In this document: positions 1-14,000 of the stretch, piece after piece | Position numbering within the stretch: position 1 is the first letter of the stretch | How the letters are laid out: each line of letters opens with the position of its first letter | Origin: Casuarius casuarius | Lineage: Eukaryota; Chordata; Aves; Casuariiformes; Casuariidae | Length of the DNA stretch: 64,000 nucleotides | Assembly: GCA_003342895.1 (NCBI GenBank) | Contig: PTFA01000020.1 | Location: 7,152,651 to 7,216,650, forward strand | Reading direction: 5' to 3' | The notes under the pieces: model-generated | Told to the model about the DNA's origin: nothing | Database searches by the model: none | The model's input: the letters and a program-made list of their open reading frames with translations, nothing else | Program-made: the position numbers and the translations under genes

Positions 1-429
1 TAAACTATAACTGCTCAAAGTGATTGCTTGTCTTCGCATATTGCATCTTTATAATACCATGCAATATGTAAAAGGAGAGATTAAATGGAATGACTCATGT
101 TTTATATAAGTGAGGATTTATTCCTAATATCAATATCAAAAACTGGTATTTAATTAAATGCACATAACTTATTTTATAAAAACCATTAACTTTTACTCTG
201 TTTCTACTACGTTAATAAAACAGTTTATGCTAAACTTTTTGAACCTTAGTACCTAACAGAATAATTATAACATATTCTTAAGCCGGTAAGTTTATTTTTC
301 TACACTGCGTCCACGCCAATTTGGGGTTTCCTTTGAACAATCAGGTTACTTGGAGAAGCAAAATGTAAAAAGATTGCTCTTTCACTCGGTTAAAGTGGCG
401 TCTTTCAAGAGGTTTAATGGTCTCTGGGG

Positions 430-720
430 GCATCTACTGGACGTCGGGAAAACTGCAGTCGGAACGCGTTAATCCTGCGGCTGCCGGTGCAACACGACGG
501 GGCTGCAGAACAAAGGACGGCACCAGCCCCGCTCCCCTTCGCCGCGCGCAGCCAGCGCGGCCCGGAGGCGCGGCGAGGCGCCGGGGCTGCCCTGCGCGCA
601 GCGGCGGCCACCGGGCTCCCAGCGAGCAGCGCCCGGCGGCGCGGTGCCGACCCGCCGAGCACCGCGGGCGCGGCTGGGCAAGCACCTGTACTGCCCGGGT
701 AGACGGGGCACCTAGTTTTG
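430..720. promoter_or_regulatory. small CpG island, possible promoter
   Basis: A block of about 290 bases is strongly GC-rich and dense in CpG, with many CGCG and GGCGC-type words, inside sequence that is otherwise AT-rich and CpG-poor. This is how an unmethylated vertebrate promoter or first-exon island looks. Open frames across it on both strands (Arg/Ala/Pro-rich) are composition artefacts. I could not tie it to a coding exon; a gene leaving to the left would lie outside the window. The role as promoter is inference from composition only. Confidence 0.5.
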
Positions 721-3700
721 AAACGTTACCTGTGCTTAATTCTAAAATTGAACGGTGGGGCGAAGATAGACCGGAAGTCTTCTTTCCCTTTTGAGTGATC
801 GCGTGTGCGTGTTAGGAGAAAAAGATTTTCGATATATTTTTAAAAACGAATTATTTTTACATAAAATATGGGACATACCTATGTATTTTACATTATGCTT
901 AAAACAAAGAGACTGATTCATCTGCTTGTAATTTAAAACAGTGGATTTAAGGGTTTTTTTAATCCATAAAATGCAACAGATGAAGGACCTAATTCTTAAC
1001 ACAAACACAGGTGATGCTAAGTCTACTGTTCATCTCTGTAACACTCCTCTCTGTCATTACTGAAACCTGGTTGATGTTACTAGGTGTTTGTTTGCACAGG
1101 CTTACTAAAACACTGACAAGGAGGTCCATGTAGTGGACAGTCTTTTACAGCACGAGGTGCAGAAAAGTTCTGTGTGTGCGTTGGTGCTTGTGTGTGAGGA
1201 AGAGATCAGAACATTTTTCAATACAAAATAAATAACCACCAAAAGCTAAACTTACCATTTTAGTGGCACCATAAAAAATGATTTTCATATAGAGTTTAAC
1301 ACTACACTGGTGGAAGCAGCTACTGAATGTGGATCTGTGAGCTTGAAAAAGCACTGCTATTGTTAACATACACCAGGATATTGCTACAGGCATTTTACTT
1401 TTCTTACACTATACAGCTACTTGTATAATTTTCTTATGCAGATTTCTTTCATTATCATTATTTTTCTAAGAACACTTCCAGTGATACTGAGGAATCTGAC
1501 TTAAGCATAGAAACATGATTCTAATCTTTCTTCACCAGTATAAAAATTAGAAATACTAATCTTCACTGAGGCTAATGAAATCACACTATTGTTGCAAACC
1601 CAGGGAACTTCCTATGCTATTGTATTGTACCTTTACAAGAATCTTAAGCAAAGCCTGGAGATCAAGGCAGTACTATCCCACATTCCTTTTAACTCCAAAT
1701 CCTACGCAACAAGGCTATTTGCATTCTACCCTTCACATTGAAAGAGAGGAAAGAAAAAAGAAATTAACCCAAAAGACTTACACTGCTATTAAAAATAATC
1801 AGAATAATCAATACATCATAACAGAATTACTTGTCATGAGCCTAATTTATATACCGCATACCTGGTATAGTCAATTACAGTTAGATGCAATTACATGCAA
1901 AATCAGTGCAAAAGGTTACCATTTTCAGCTGAGAATTTTCTTTTTCATATCAGGGTTCATATCTTTCGATTTCCTAAGATTTAGTAAGTACTACAGGTTA
2001 ACACCAGCTGCTGATACAAGTGCATGGTAACAATCACATTTGTAAGGCTCAAAATGGCATGGAGTAAGCAGTGATACAATATAGAATATTACAGTGTACT
2101 TGCAGTGTAAAATAATTACTATACCAAATATTATACTCCTTAAAAACTGTACTGAAATAGGTTTCATCCACTTGGGACTTCCTTCTGTAGTTGGCAGGTC
2201 AATGTCTGATATAAATGCCTCACATTAGGATCACAAAATTAGGAAAAAAAAATACTTTTTGCCTGAGTTTATTTAAACAAATATTATATTTCCTGTTTAT
2301 AAAACTACAAGAAAATGAAAATTACATGCAGTAAGCTACTTTGTGCTTAACCTATATGAAAACACACACAGTGTAAACAAGGAGACATCAGAATTGCCTC
2401 ACTAAAATTTGAAAAGTATGTGCATTAAGTAAAAACAAACAGACAGAATATTGCAAAGCCAAGCATACTATAAGGGTTAAAACTTTCAGGGTGCTTCTTC
2501 TAAGAATCAAAAGAGGAAAATTATTATTTAGTTATAGCTGGACCCCCAAAACAAGTGATTTTGTAACACTGTTAATGATCAACATCTAACATAAAGTTTA
2601 CACTTTTGCTGAACATAAAAAGCACTTACACAAATACTTAGCTGCAAGCTAGGTATGTAACCATAAAGTAGGATTATTATAGCAATATACAGTCTAACTG
2701 CCTAAAGATGTATGTATTTATATATGAAAACTGAAAGATTTCATCTCTTTGGCATTCAGTGATGCAAAGAGCCAGGTTACAGTGGTATAAAACTGTGTAC
2801 TTGCACTGTTGCAAACCACCAAAATTAGGTACACACCTAACTTGGAAACATATCTGAGTCGTCTGAGTATCTGAGCTCAGTGGGTAAATGTATATACTTT
2901 TACGTAAGTAGTTTGGTGAGTCAAGCCCTCACTGGGCCAGCGTATTCAGCATATTTTCACCACATACTGCAACTGATACAAAGCTATTTAATTGATTCAG
3001 GGCACTGCCCCCTTTAATCCTAGTTTAAAGGCTGTCTGCTTAAATACTTTTCTTTTAATAAAATATTTACTGGATAGTAATATATTATATTGTAGAATAT
3101 AGTAATCTCATTAAATGAAAGATGTGAAAGTACAGTAAACGCTATTAAGTAGTAATAGCTTACACATCAGAATTTTTGATTACTAAGGCTGAGAATTAAG
3201 TGGTTGGAGGGGTGCATGTGTTCTGATTCCAAAATATAAACTTGAAATACCTAATTTCCTAATATAAAAAGCATAAATTTCCTTCAACCAAACTCTCAAA
3301 TGTTATAAAAAGAACTCCATACTCTAAGTAATAAAGAAAAAATACTGCATTTGAATTTGTTCATATAATTATAGGGAAGAACATCTCCCTGGAATTACCT
3401 CGATAACAATTTAGATAATTTTAAGTATGAAACTGTTTGTGGATCTATGTGTTCAGAACTATTAATAAAAAGCTGAAAATAAAGTATATCAGAAAATATA
3501 TAGGCAGTTTATACCATATACTTTACCAATATATAGGTACAATAACTGTCAGCATAAATAAGACAGCAATTTTCACGTTATATTACAGTCTACAATTGTA
3601 ATCAAACAACACATTTACGTAAATCACGTAATCAAAAGCAGATGCAGAACCTGTCAGTAACATCCTGCAATGAACACATATTTTGGTCTCTATTCCTTTT

Positions 3701-6700
3701 GTTCAAGGCTACGCTGCCACTTTAATACTACATAAAATGAAAAATTAATCAATTATAAACATCAAAGGATGACACTTAAAATGAATGTAAGTACTGGAAT
3801 AATTAAGAATACTCATTAATACAGAAAATGGAAATATAAATTTAGAAATGAACTTCTGGCACGTTCTGTCTCTAAACATAAATGCTAGGAAAGCTTTAAA
3901 AATAAAGATAAAAGTGCTACACTCATAAAAATGTTCTTTATACAACAGTGCACAAACACCTGCGATCATTACCTACTATTTTAAGCATAATTGGAAAAAA
4001 AATCATCCTCATTAATCTTTCTGCTTTCCTTTCTAAATTAATTATGTTCACTTACAAAAAGTAATTCCACCTACATTTTTATAGACTATTATTTATCAAA
4101 AGCAAAGTATTTCTTAACTTTTCCCCTTTATTTCAGAGCTGATCTAGTAGACTAAGAGCCAGGAACTTCACAGTTCGGAACCCTTTTCCTTTCACTTACA
4201 CGATATTGGATAAGTCATTAAATTTCTCTGCATGTTTCTTTCAGTGTGTAAAATTCTGTTAGAAAATAATAACGATAGTTACTGACTTACTGTATCTTCT
4301 CAAGCTGAAGCTATGGTTTAGCATAAAGCACTATACAAGGCTATGCATTTATTATCATGCTATTGCTATGAACAATTCCCCCAGTATTTTTGCATTTGTT
4401 TATGATATCGGATTCAAGTCCCCACTAGAACTTACTCAATAGTCTAAGGACAAACACACCACACAGAGATTAACTAAAAGGGAAAGAAAAGAGAGGATTT
4501 TACACAGTTGCAAAACATTCACTGTGAGAATTACTAGGAAGTCATGATTATACCAAGGCAAATTAGACTGTCTTTCTTTATTTCAGACTCTTTTTGTATG
4601 TTGCAGATGCTTCACCTCTGTGGACTGTTTTAAAAATAGAAGTCAGTTGTGTACAGCTTGTACATTAGCTTCAATACTAAATATTGTCGAACTACATAGA
4701 AATGAAAGCACTAGAAAACTGTAAGACCAAACTTAGTAAAAACAACAAGTTACATAAAAAAGAAAAACTTCAGCTCACTGTGTTCTTCTTTATTAAAGTA
4801 TGTCATGTATTTTATCTTTGCAAGAGTTTGATGAGTTTTTGCAAGTAAAATTCTGTTTCCTCTATACTTCCTAATAGTCATGAGAATCTGTAGTTTGCAC
4901 CTTCCCATTAAAAATGTATTGTATTTTTTGAAATTATTCACCCCGCCTTTTATCCAGATCATGTCTTTGAAAGGAGGAAGTAGATAATAAATGGAATAAT
5001 TCATGATTTCCCATTAAATATGAAACTTTCTTTTGCAGAGTTTAGAAAATGAAGTTCTACATAATGTACAGAAGTTGATTAGAACTTTTTTTAACCTTTT
5101 CAAGAAAAACCTTTCACATTACACAAATGCACAGAGAAGTTTCTTCAGGAAAGGCAAACCATTCACTTCCCACACAGATCTGTTCTTTAGATCACTGTCT
5201 AATTACACCAAATCTTATGTTTACCAGGCCTGAAATTCACACAGATCATTCATTTGACCAAAAATAATGTGTGCCTCTAAGTACTAAAGTCCCTTTTTGA
5301 AAGCTGTTTAATAAACATTGAATCCTGATCATGACGAGCAAGATTGCTAGGAATTATTCAGACAGAAAAAATACATATTTAAATAATATTGTGAAAGCAA
5401 TAGCAAAGAAATTTAAAATTTATCAATCTGTTCAATAAGTAACTTGTGCCATTTCCCTCTCCACAAGTATCACATCAGCTGGGAGTTTGGGACAGAGAGC
5501 CTTAATTTAAAATTTCTTTTATTATGAAAGGATACTTCTTTATTTTGAATTTCCCTTTTCCATATTTTTTGATATTTAAAAATGAAAAAATATCCTCATA
5601 AAATGTAAATGAGTTGACACAACTTTCTACCACTTCTAAACCACAGTAATGTAACCAAAGAGGGTCACAAGGTGTTCATGTTCATAGGCCAAATCCAAAG
5701 ACTGACATCAGCAAGAACAGTAAAATCTTTCTGGGACCTGAATATGGAAGCAAAAGAGCAGCTGACTTTGTGTTCCCTTTTACTGCTATGTCCTTCTTTA
5801 GCTCCCTGGAGCTCTCTTCTGTCCCTCTGTTGTGCATAGAAGAAGTGGAAGCAGCTTGAATCTGTGCACCACTAGAGTAAATCCTGTGCAGTCAAGGGCT
5901 GAAATACAAGAGGAAAGCAGAACACCTGCTACACCTGCACCTACACATTAACCAATCTGGATCTTCAATTGCCTTTTGCAAGCTTTTTTGTAATAGCAGT
6001 TGCCTCTCCTCCTCCTTTGCCTTAACCCCACACTAACAACATAGTTTTCCCAGCCTTTATCCTTAGCAGCACCCCTACCCCCTTGGGATCTTCACTTCAT
6101 ATAGCTTTGCTTCCTAACGAATTTTGTGGAGGATGCCCGACAAGCAAATGGTCAAAACCCATCTTATAACACAAAAATTCCAAAATCTAAATGAATAGTA
6201 TTATACATGTCCAAAGTGGTAAGTCTCCTGTGAAGATCTCAGGTTGTGAGAAAGAAAACTTACCAATATAATAAGCTTGTTAATGGACAAAAGGTCCCAA
6301 TCTATTTGTTGCGGAAAAGATGCCACAGGTCATCTATGAAGTCATGTTACTGATCTTCTTGATAGAGGTGACAGCAACTAAAAAATCTGGAATAATCAAA
6401 AACCCATTCAGGTATTTGCATTCAGCTTCCTTAAAAAAAGAGTCCGTCAACACAGAAGGATAAAATTAAGACATCTCTAGAAAAACAAGTAAGACTACAA
6501 TTGAATCCTGAAACTCTTGTGATTTAAACAACCTATAAACAGAGGACAAAATCAGAAGAAGCTGAGTCTAATAGTATGGCTTACTATTCTATCATGGCTA
6601 CAATGAAATAGGAATAAATAACTCTTCAAACTAGACAGCTGGTTGAGGAATCTCTCCTCTCCATCAGCCCACAAACTCCATTCTTCTTCCTTACTGGACT

Positions 6701-9700
6701 CTCCAGATCACCCTGGCCTCTAACAAGGTGAGGAAGCTCCTATCTCTTTAGTCTTGGACAGACTGGGTTGAATATTCAAAGATCAACTGGTAAGAGAGAA
6801 ATCTCAGTTACTTCCTCATACTTATCTTGAACACTAATATATAATCCCACATTAATTATCTGAAATCTTTTCTTCTTAACTCTATGTAGCTGAGATTGAC
6901 ATTGAAAATAGCAGGCACTCTTTTTATTATTAGTAGTAAATCGTCCCTTTTAATTCTCTCCAAAATATACTGTATTCAGTGAAGAATGGAAAAATAATCT
7001 TCTGCCGTATGGTACTAACATAAGATATAGAATAGATGCCAGGTCATTTTTGTTCCTGACCTGCCTGCTTCTGGTAGAAACACTGCATCAGGAATTAGTG
7101 TCCAAGAGATATTCTCTGATATCTTTTACAGCTTCTAAAATTCAACAGTTATCCAGTGTGGGATTTGGCAGATAAAATGTACATGTCTACATCTGAGCTT
7201 ATCACCCTTAGCTCTCTATACAGGCAATGGCAAGAAAGAGGTATCTCAAAAGTGTTATTTGCCTTATTTTAAAGCGGTTGTCCGAATCTTAAAAGATGGG
7301 GCTCATCTGATCAAATAATTTATTCTTATTTCTTTCTATTGATTATAAAGGGTGATTAATCAGTCAAATGGATCTAAATTAAACTTGGGTGAAATCCCTG
7401 TTGGTCTTTTTGCAGAGAAGGACAAAGGCTTATAGAAGCAAAGAATTACTGCTGTATTCACTGGTCTTCATTCCTGAAGAAAAAACAGTATGTTCTAGGT
7501 CTCTTATACTTACAGGTTGTCTTCATCAAGAAACACCAATTTCTATAGCTGTTGGATCAATCCAAAAATGGTAAAAACACAATACAGACTCCAATAGTAA
7601 AATCACTCCTTGTGCCTCAGTGCAGATGATGAGAACTATCTGATTGAAAATCATGAAGTTCACGATTTTCTTCCAAAAGCCCGTAATTTAAGGGACATGT
7701 TTACTACTTTCCTTCCTTTCAAATTAACACAAAGGTATTTGATAAAATATGAAGATGCTGAGGAATGATTCCAAAATTTGGAGGCCCCACACAGCCTTCT
7801 GGAGAATTCCAACATCATAATTCATTGGAAAAAGCAAAGCAAAAGAATGTCTTCTTTCAAGTCTCTACTTCTTGGAAATAAACCCCAGAACTTGAAGGAT
7901 ACTGTTTTCTACAGAGGACCACACTGGATATGAAAGCTGCAGAACACGGAAATCCTTTCACCTTCCTAAAGAAAATGCTGCAGAAACCTGTGAGGAGTCA
8001 GAGACCCACCTGCATACAAGCTGCAAAGTAGTTTAATGATTGATCTTGCAAGTATTATTTGAAACAGCAGGCATGTTGCTCTGGGGACCACAGCCCATCT
8101 GAGAATGAAAGCCTTTGCCTCTTTGTGTCCAAGATAACCTTTAAATGGACCAGCCTTCTTGTGAATTCTAAGTAGAACAACCCCCTGATCTCAAAAACAT
8201 CTGATTCAATATATATACACAATGATGTCTCCTGCCTGGACAACTCGGATCAGAGCATGTCTTTACTGACAAGTTTATCACAGTAAGCTTTCCGTAACAC
8301 ACTGATCCACCTCCTCACAAGACAGAAAACACAAATACTATTGGTTTTGCATATATAGCTCAGCCATACTTTCTTTATATATTATTTAGATGTCATCTGA
8401 CTACAAGTGAGTCTAGAGAGAGGACACTAGGAGGATTCTAAGTCCATTCTTTGATTCACAGAAATACACCTAGTAAGATCAGCAATGAAATATTTTTATG
8501 TTACTACTAACTGAGACTGTTGCTCTCATGAGAAAGATTTCCAAGTCTCTCTTTCTAGTCTTTAGGTTTTGATGATAAGGTCTTCTTTGGATGCTTTTCA
8601 CTTGTATTGAAGGGAAGAGAAGAGAACTGTTGCTTGATCATTCTGGCCCTGACAATAAAAATTAGGAAACAGGAACGACATTATCCAATTCTGGTAATTT
8701 GGTATTCTAAATGGTAACCTAAGTACCGATCTAGGCTCCAATCTCATTTGAAGATTCTGTTCTTGAATAAACCTTTTAATGAAAAACACCTTACTTCACA
8801 TTTCATCACGAGCTTTGTGACTCCGAGATCAGGCATAAGGATAATTTTCAATTTTCAAAACCAGAAACTATCAGGGAAAGCAAACTGGAAGCCAGTGAAG
8901 TCAGCCAACTTCCTTGTAAGCTTATACAAGCCTAATCCTGTAGCAAGAAAGCAGTCACATTCTGCATTAATGGGAACCTATACTTTGTTTCTATTTTCAA
9001 CTTCTTGCACAACACTTCTGATTGCAAGTTACAGTCTTAGAGAAGGAAAAAAAGCTGAATGAAAAAACAAAGCAACATTTAGCTTCAATATAAATATAAA
9101 GTACTATCTTTCTTTAGCAATGGTTTTCCTCTTCTATCATACCTGCCTGGGTCAAAAATTATTACAAAGAAAAAAAACCTAAAAATACCTCTGCATTTTC
9201 CCACAGATAGCTGACATTATAACACAAGTGCATTTAAAAGAATTCTTCTTATTTGCTCAAGTTTGGAATAGGATACAATACTTATAACAGAAGGATAACT
9301 GCAACCTTCCTTTTTTTCATCAAATATGAAGAAATTAGCTTATCTTAATTTTAAAGAATATTGCTTAACATATGACTTTAAGAAACAATTTTAAAGAACA
9401 TTGCTTGTTTCCATAAATGGGCTACTAACCATAAGATTCTTTATAAACGATAATACAATATTATCTGCCTAATATATACTGAAAAAACAAAGGGTATTTA
9501 ACATTAAGCAGGAGTGTTACTATGAGAATTTGTCTTGACAAGATAATGACTTAAATAATTATTTAATTAATCTCCATATGAGCATTATACTTTTTAAACG
9601 GTACAATACTCAGTCTAATCTTAGTAGCTATATTATTGGTACACTAGTCAACTTTTCCACACAGAAATTCCACAGGTTTCTCTCATCAGCATGACGTACC

Positions 9701-10190
9701 AATTATCAGTACAGAAGATGCAGGACTCATGACACCTAATTTGAGAATTCATGCATCAATACATTCTAACACTAATAAATATGTATCAAAAATATAGTAC
9801 CACTGACCTGCATGTGCATAACTGCTGTCAGCACAAATGGGAATGAATATTATTTACTTTAGTTCAAAAAAATAAACTTCTGTTAAAAATACTGATAACC
9901 CAATTTGTTGACTCAACTCTATGACATTATCACACTGGTTAAAACTGTTTGCTTTCTACTCCGATTTTAAAACATTGTCAGTGATGATGATTTTTTCCTG
10001 GGGGAAAGAAACCTTGATCATACATGATTTAAAATTTGGACAAAGTTTATTTAGGGAACATATTTTAAAGTATCTTAACAAAATAACAAGTATTTTTATG
10101 GCACAAGAAAAATATTCCATCCTCTTATATAGAAATATAATAATCTACTTTTGGAAGGGAAACAATATTTAAAAACCACACAGCAGATTG
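721..10190. other. AT-rich intergenic stretch
   Basis: No coding exon with convincing splice sites and phase could be supported here. The open frames present are short, low-complexity and unlike known proteins. The only recognisable element is an old MIR-type SINE near 4.15-4.40 kb. Most of the rest is unique-looking AT-rich DNA, probably intergenic between the small CpG island and the 3' end of the minus-strand gene. Confidence 0.5.
4140..4400 (+). repeat. MIR-type SINE relic
   Basis: The order of words follows the MIR (CORE-SINE) consensus in the forward direction. There is a 'taagagccaggaact' start, then a 'ggataagtcattaaatttctctg' equivalent of the 'gggcaagtcacttaacctctctg' block. A 'tgtaaaattctg' and 'aaaataataa' block follows, and finally 'gcataaagcactatacaaggc' near the end. 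It is heavily diverged, as expected for a SINE that stopped moving before the main amniote groups were old. Identification is by eye from the family consensus. Confidence 0.65.
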
Positions 10191-10207
10191 TAAACCATTT
10201 CTCACAC

Positions 10208-10213
10208 TTTATT
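10208..10213 (-). terminator. candidate polyadenylation signal of the minus-strand gene
   Basis: On the minus strand this is a canonical AATAAA. It lies about 710 bases after the proposed stop codon at 10920, giving a 3' UTR of ordinary length. AATAAA is common in AT-rich DNA, so position is the only support. Confidence 0.35.
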
Positions 10214-10919
10214 AATAAAAAGCATCTGTTGCATGCTGAGGCATACAAAGCATAACACTGATTTCAGTGAGATCATTTACAGATATAGCATTGCCTTATT
10301 TTATAAATTGGTTTAAAATTACATTTGATGCATTTAGTTTTTTATAACTAGATTAGCCTAGTACTAATATAGCTGTGTAGCTGCTAGTTTGTTATCATTT
10401 TTTTGTTCCCAAATTATTTTATCAGGTTTATGGAACAGCCACTGGAAAACTATATGCTATGGAAATCTTGTAACTCTGTAGTTATGATCAATAACAAATA
10501 TTCGAAGAATAATCAAATACACAGAACATGCATGTAATCTTTTAAAAGACATACTTAAAACATCTGGGTAGAAATAAACCAGAACGCATATGGTATTTCG
10601 GTTTTAATTTCTTAAGAGGCTTTGATAACTTTGAAAAATGACATATTATGAAACATGAAGAAAACTGTTACAATGGAACCCCTCTTTGTCTGCATATTGC
10701 AGAATAGATGATAAAATTCCCTCATGATTGTGGATTTCTGTGCTAGTTTCCTTTTCTGCAACCTCCAGACTCTTTCAGAGTTTGGCTATAGGAAGAAAAA
10801 TCTTATAAGAGGTGGGTTTTTTTTGTTTTTTGGGTTTGTTTTTTTTTTTTGCTATTATAAAATAAAGCAGTAAAAGGCTGACCTGATCAAATCAGAGCAG
10901 TAAAATGCACTTGCAAGCC

Positions 10920-11010
10920 CTAAGGCCTTCCTAAAATAGCAGTGACTTCCTGTATAATCACAGAGAAAACACTTCTGTCCCCAGCATGGTCAGTACACTG
11001 CGGAGATTCA
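10920..11010 (-). CDS. terminal coding exon of the minus-strand gene
   Basis: On the minus strand a strong acceptor (a C/T-rich run ending tttacccccag) precedes 91 bases that are open in the frame set by the previous exon. They encode 30 residues counting the split junction codon, ending SVIIQEVTAILGRP, then TAG. No good donor follows before the stop. The phase match and clean acceptor argue for a real last exon; its short length leaves room for chance. Confidence 0.5.
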
Positions 11011-14000
11011 CTGGGGGTAAAGACAGAAACAGTTTTTCTTCATTGGTAAGTATCGCCCATGCCTGAGGAAAGTCAATCTGCAACAACTGTAGCATATCGA
11101 CTACAGCAGCACTGTATAGCTGTTACAGAGCAAGGGTGATGATGAAGGGATGCGTTTATTTCTGTGCTTGCTCCCTGTGGTTTGGTACTTCTCCCCCCTT
11201 CATGGCGAAATGATGTTACCCTTACTTTGCTCAGGACCCTCTGACAACACAGAGTTTGCTGGGGACAGATCTGTTCCTTACATTGGTCCAGTTCACGTAG
11301 ACTGTGTCTGGGTTGCAACCCAATCTTAGCTCCCTTCTCTTTAACTGAGGTCAGCTAAACCAGCTATTACACTCAGCATGATTAGCATGATCAGCAAGGG
11401 TAACTGTCCCACCACAACCACATGTACTGACAGAACGGTAATGCAGCGCTTCCCGCCTGTCCTCCTGACTCACTTTCCCCCCACTGCCAGGCTGCTCTCT
11501 CCCATACACCATGGCCACCGTAACAGAATCTGTCAAAGAGAAACAACGGGACAAATTCCACTTTTCAGTCCCTAGGATGACATATAGAGAGGGTCCTATG
11601 CAGACCATCACTGAACAAATCTTCAGTTCATCATCCTCCAACCTAATCCTAATTCAAATGAAAGAAATGGGGCATGAGTATACTTTAAATAGATGGCCCT
11701 CCTAGGCCACCAGACTAGATACATTACAAGCTTTGTGCTGACAGTCTAAACACTATGTTACCATTGTGAAAACAGAGATGAACCAGACGTACTCCAGTAA
11801 AAGAAAGGGGGTCTGCCGGCTGAGTATTATATGGTAGGGTTTTACGACATTGTTAAAGTTATCATCCCTAAACATTTTAAGAGTAACAACTTAAATTCAA
11901 TAATTTTCTATATTTTAATTAGAGACCATTTCAAGAAAGGTTTGAAGGTACATTCTTAGGCTAAGGAAGGTGAAAAACAAGCATGTCTTGCAAGAGACTA
12001 GCTGGTTGAATTCCTGTCTGATTGATAGAAAGTTTTTATGCTGCAAGAGTGATGTTGCAATATTAATTGTTAAGGTGCCTAGAGCCCTTGTATATGCATC
12101 TTTTTATTATTTAAATATTGAAATAAATAAACCATCTCATTTAAGCTACCAGCAATTCAGATTTGTTAGAATTCTTTCATTAATTTTGATGGTGCTGAAC
12201 CCAGATCTGTTAAAAGACTACAGAAAAATAAGTCAGTCAGTAGTCTCTTGTAACTTCTCAAGGTAAATACCTCAGCTGTAAGAAATCAAAAGTTATCTAG
12301 ATTGCTTTCATTCACTGGGTTTTTAAATAACTAATGGCGTATTAAACTTCACTGCAGAAGTCAGCATTTGGGCTTAGCTAAATAATAATTCAAGATTACA
12401 AGAACATGCATTTTTGTACACTAAGCTTCAACCCCAGAGGAGATATACTAGAGGCTCAAAAAAAAAAAAAAAAGCACAATTTCAAATATAATTACTGACA
12501 CAATCTTAACTATAATGTTACAAACGTGATATAATACCTTGGTAAATATAAGAATTAATAAAGCCAAGGAGTTAAATGCTTTGACATATTTAAGATCAGG
12601 AGAAATGAACCATCATTATTTAATATCAACTTTAATTTTTAAATGCCAAGTTCCACTAAAAAGGGTAGGGCCTAGGGAACTTTAAATTTAAATGATTATG
12701 ATGACTAGAAACAAAGGAAACAATAAACTTCGTGGATGTTAAAATGCCTCAAAAAAGCCAACTTACGCAGCAGCTTCTTGTTTTGACAGCCCTTTGATAT
12801 TCTTCGCCAAATAATCATCTATGCCATCTTTGTCTTTGATCAAATGAACCCTAAATTTAAATGAAGAAAATTAAAAGAAACACTGTGAGGTGCTGATATA
12901 GACTTCTGCAGCATATATAATATATTAGCATTGCCAAGTAGAGCTAAACACTGAAATATTGACAAAGTAATGTATCAGACAGATTCTATAAACACATACA
13001 AATATCTTTTTAATTTTTTGGTCTGTAGCTCTTTTAAATCTTTATTTTTGCAAGAAAACAGAGTTGATACCAGCTTTTAAGGACCTGTTTATCCAAGATT
13101 TCTACCCAAACTGCAGGAAATTTTATATTAGCTAAATCAATATTAATTGATTAAGCTATCCACATTCAAACTGTTTTCTAAATCAGAGCCATTACATTTT
13201 TGCATTTTCAGTATGTATCAGACAGAGTGGTCTGATCTGTTCTGTATTTAACTCTCAAAATTAAAAAAAAAAAAAAGACTCATACCTATTTTCCCTTGTG
13301 CAATGCAGCTATTCTCATCTTTCTACAATTTGAGCAGCATATTCCAAAAGGTGGTTCACTAAGGGGATAATCCAAAGGGCACTACAATATTATTATTATT
13401 ATAATATTCCTAAAAACTTCAGGGTGCATGGATCTAATCCTAAAATTTGAACTGTACATCATTTCGGCTTTCATTTCAGCCATCATCTCTTTGCATCTCC
13501 ACTGATAATCAAGAAATGCCTTACATTTTAAAGAATAACATGCACTTACTGCATAAAGTGAATTTAAATAGATTCTGATATCCCAACAGTAGAGAACAAT
13601 ACCTTTACAAAAGTAATGTGAATTTCCTTTTTTTTTTTTTTTTTTTTTTTTTTAAGAGAGCATGAAGATCGTCTGGTTAATCACTCAAAGATGAAAAAGT
13701 TCAACAATAGTGTTGCACACAAATCTCTCTCTCCTTTCTCTGTCTGTATTACCCTGCTATCTTACAGGGTAAGTCTGTATTATCCTGCTGTCTTACAGGG
13801 ATGAGAGTAAATACTTTTCATAATGTTAGCTAATATAAGCATGGTGCTCCTTATTGCTCCGAGAATACCAAAGACACTCGATGAAGTTCATTTAATTGAA
13901 AACCAAATAGCAAAGCAACATCGAGATATTTTGACATTTCTGTATTTAAAACAATTTAACGGTGAAAACTTTCGGCACAAATAGGGCTTTTAAATTTGTT

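Noticed and set aside
1256..1341. Minus-strand segment with good acceptor (gctttttcaag) and GTAAGT donor
   Set aside because: Splice sites are good, but the only open frame gives an unconvincing Cys/Phe/His-rich peptide and it has no link in phase to another exon. It could be a non-coding exon.
11073..11705. Overlapping frames on both strands near 11.1-11.7 kb
   Set aside because: Open on both strands with no splice support or recognisable motif. The region lies in the intron just upstream of the terminal minus-strand exon.
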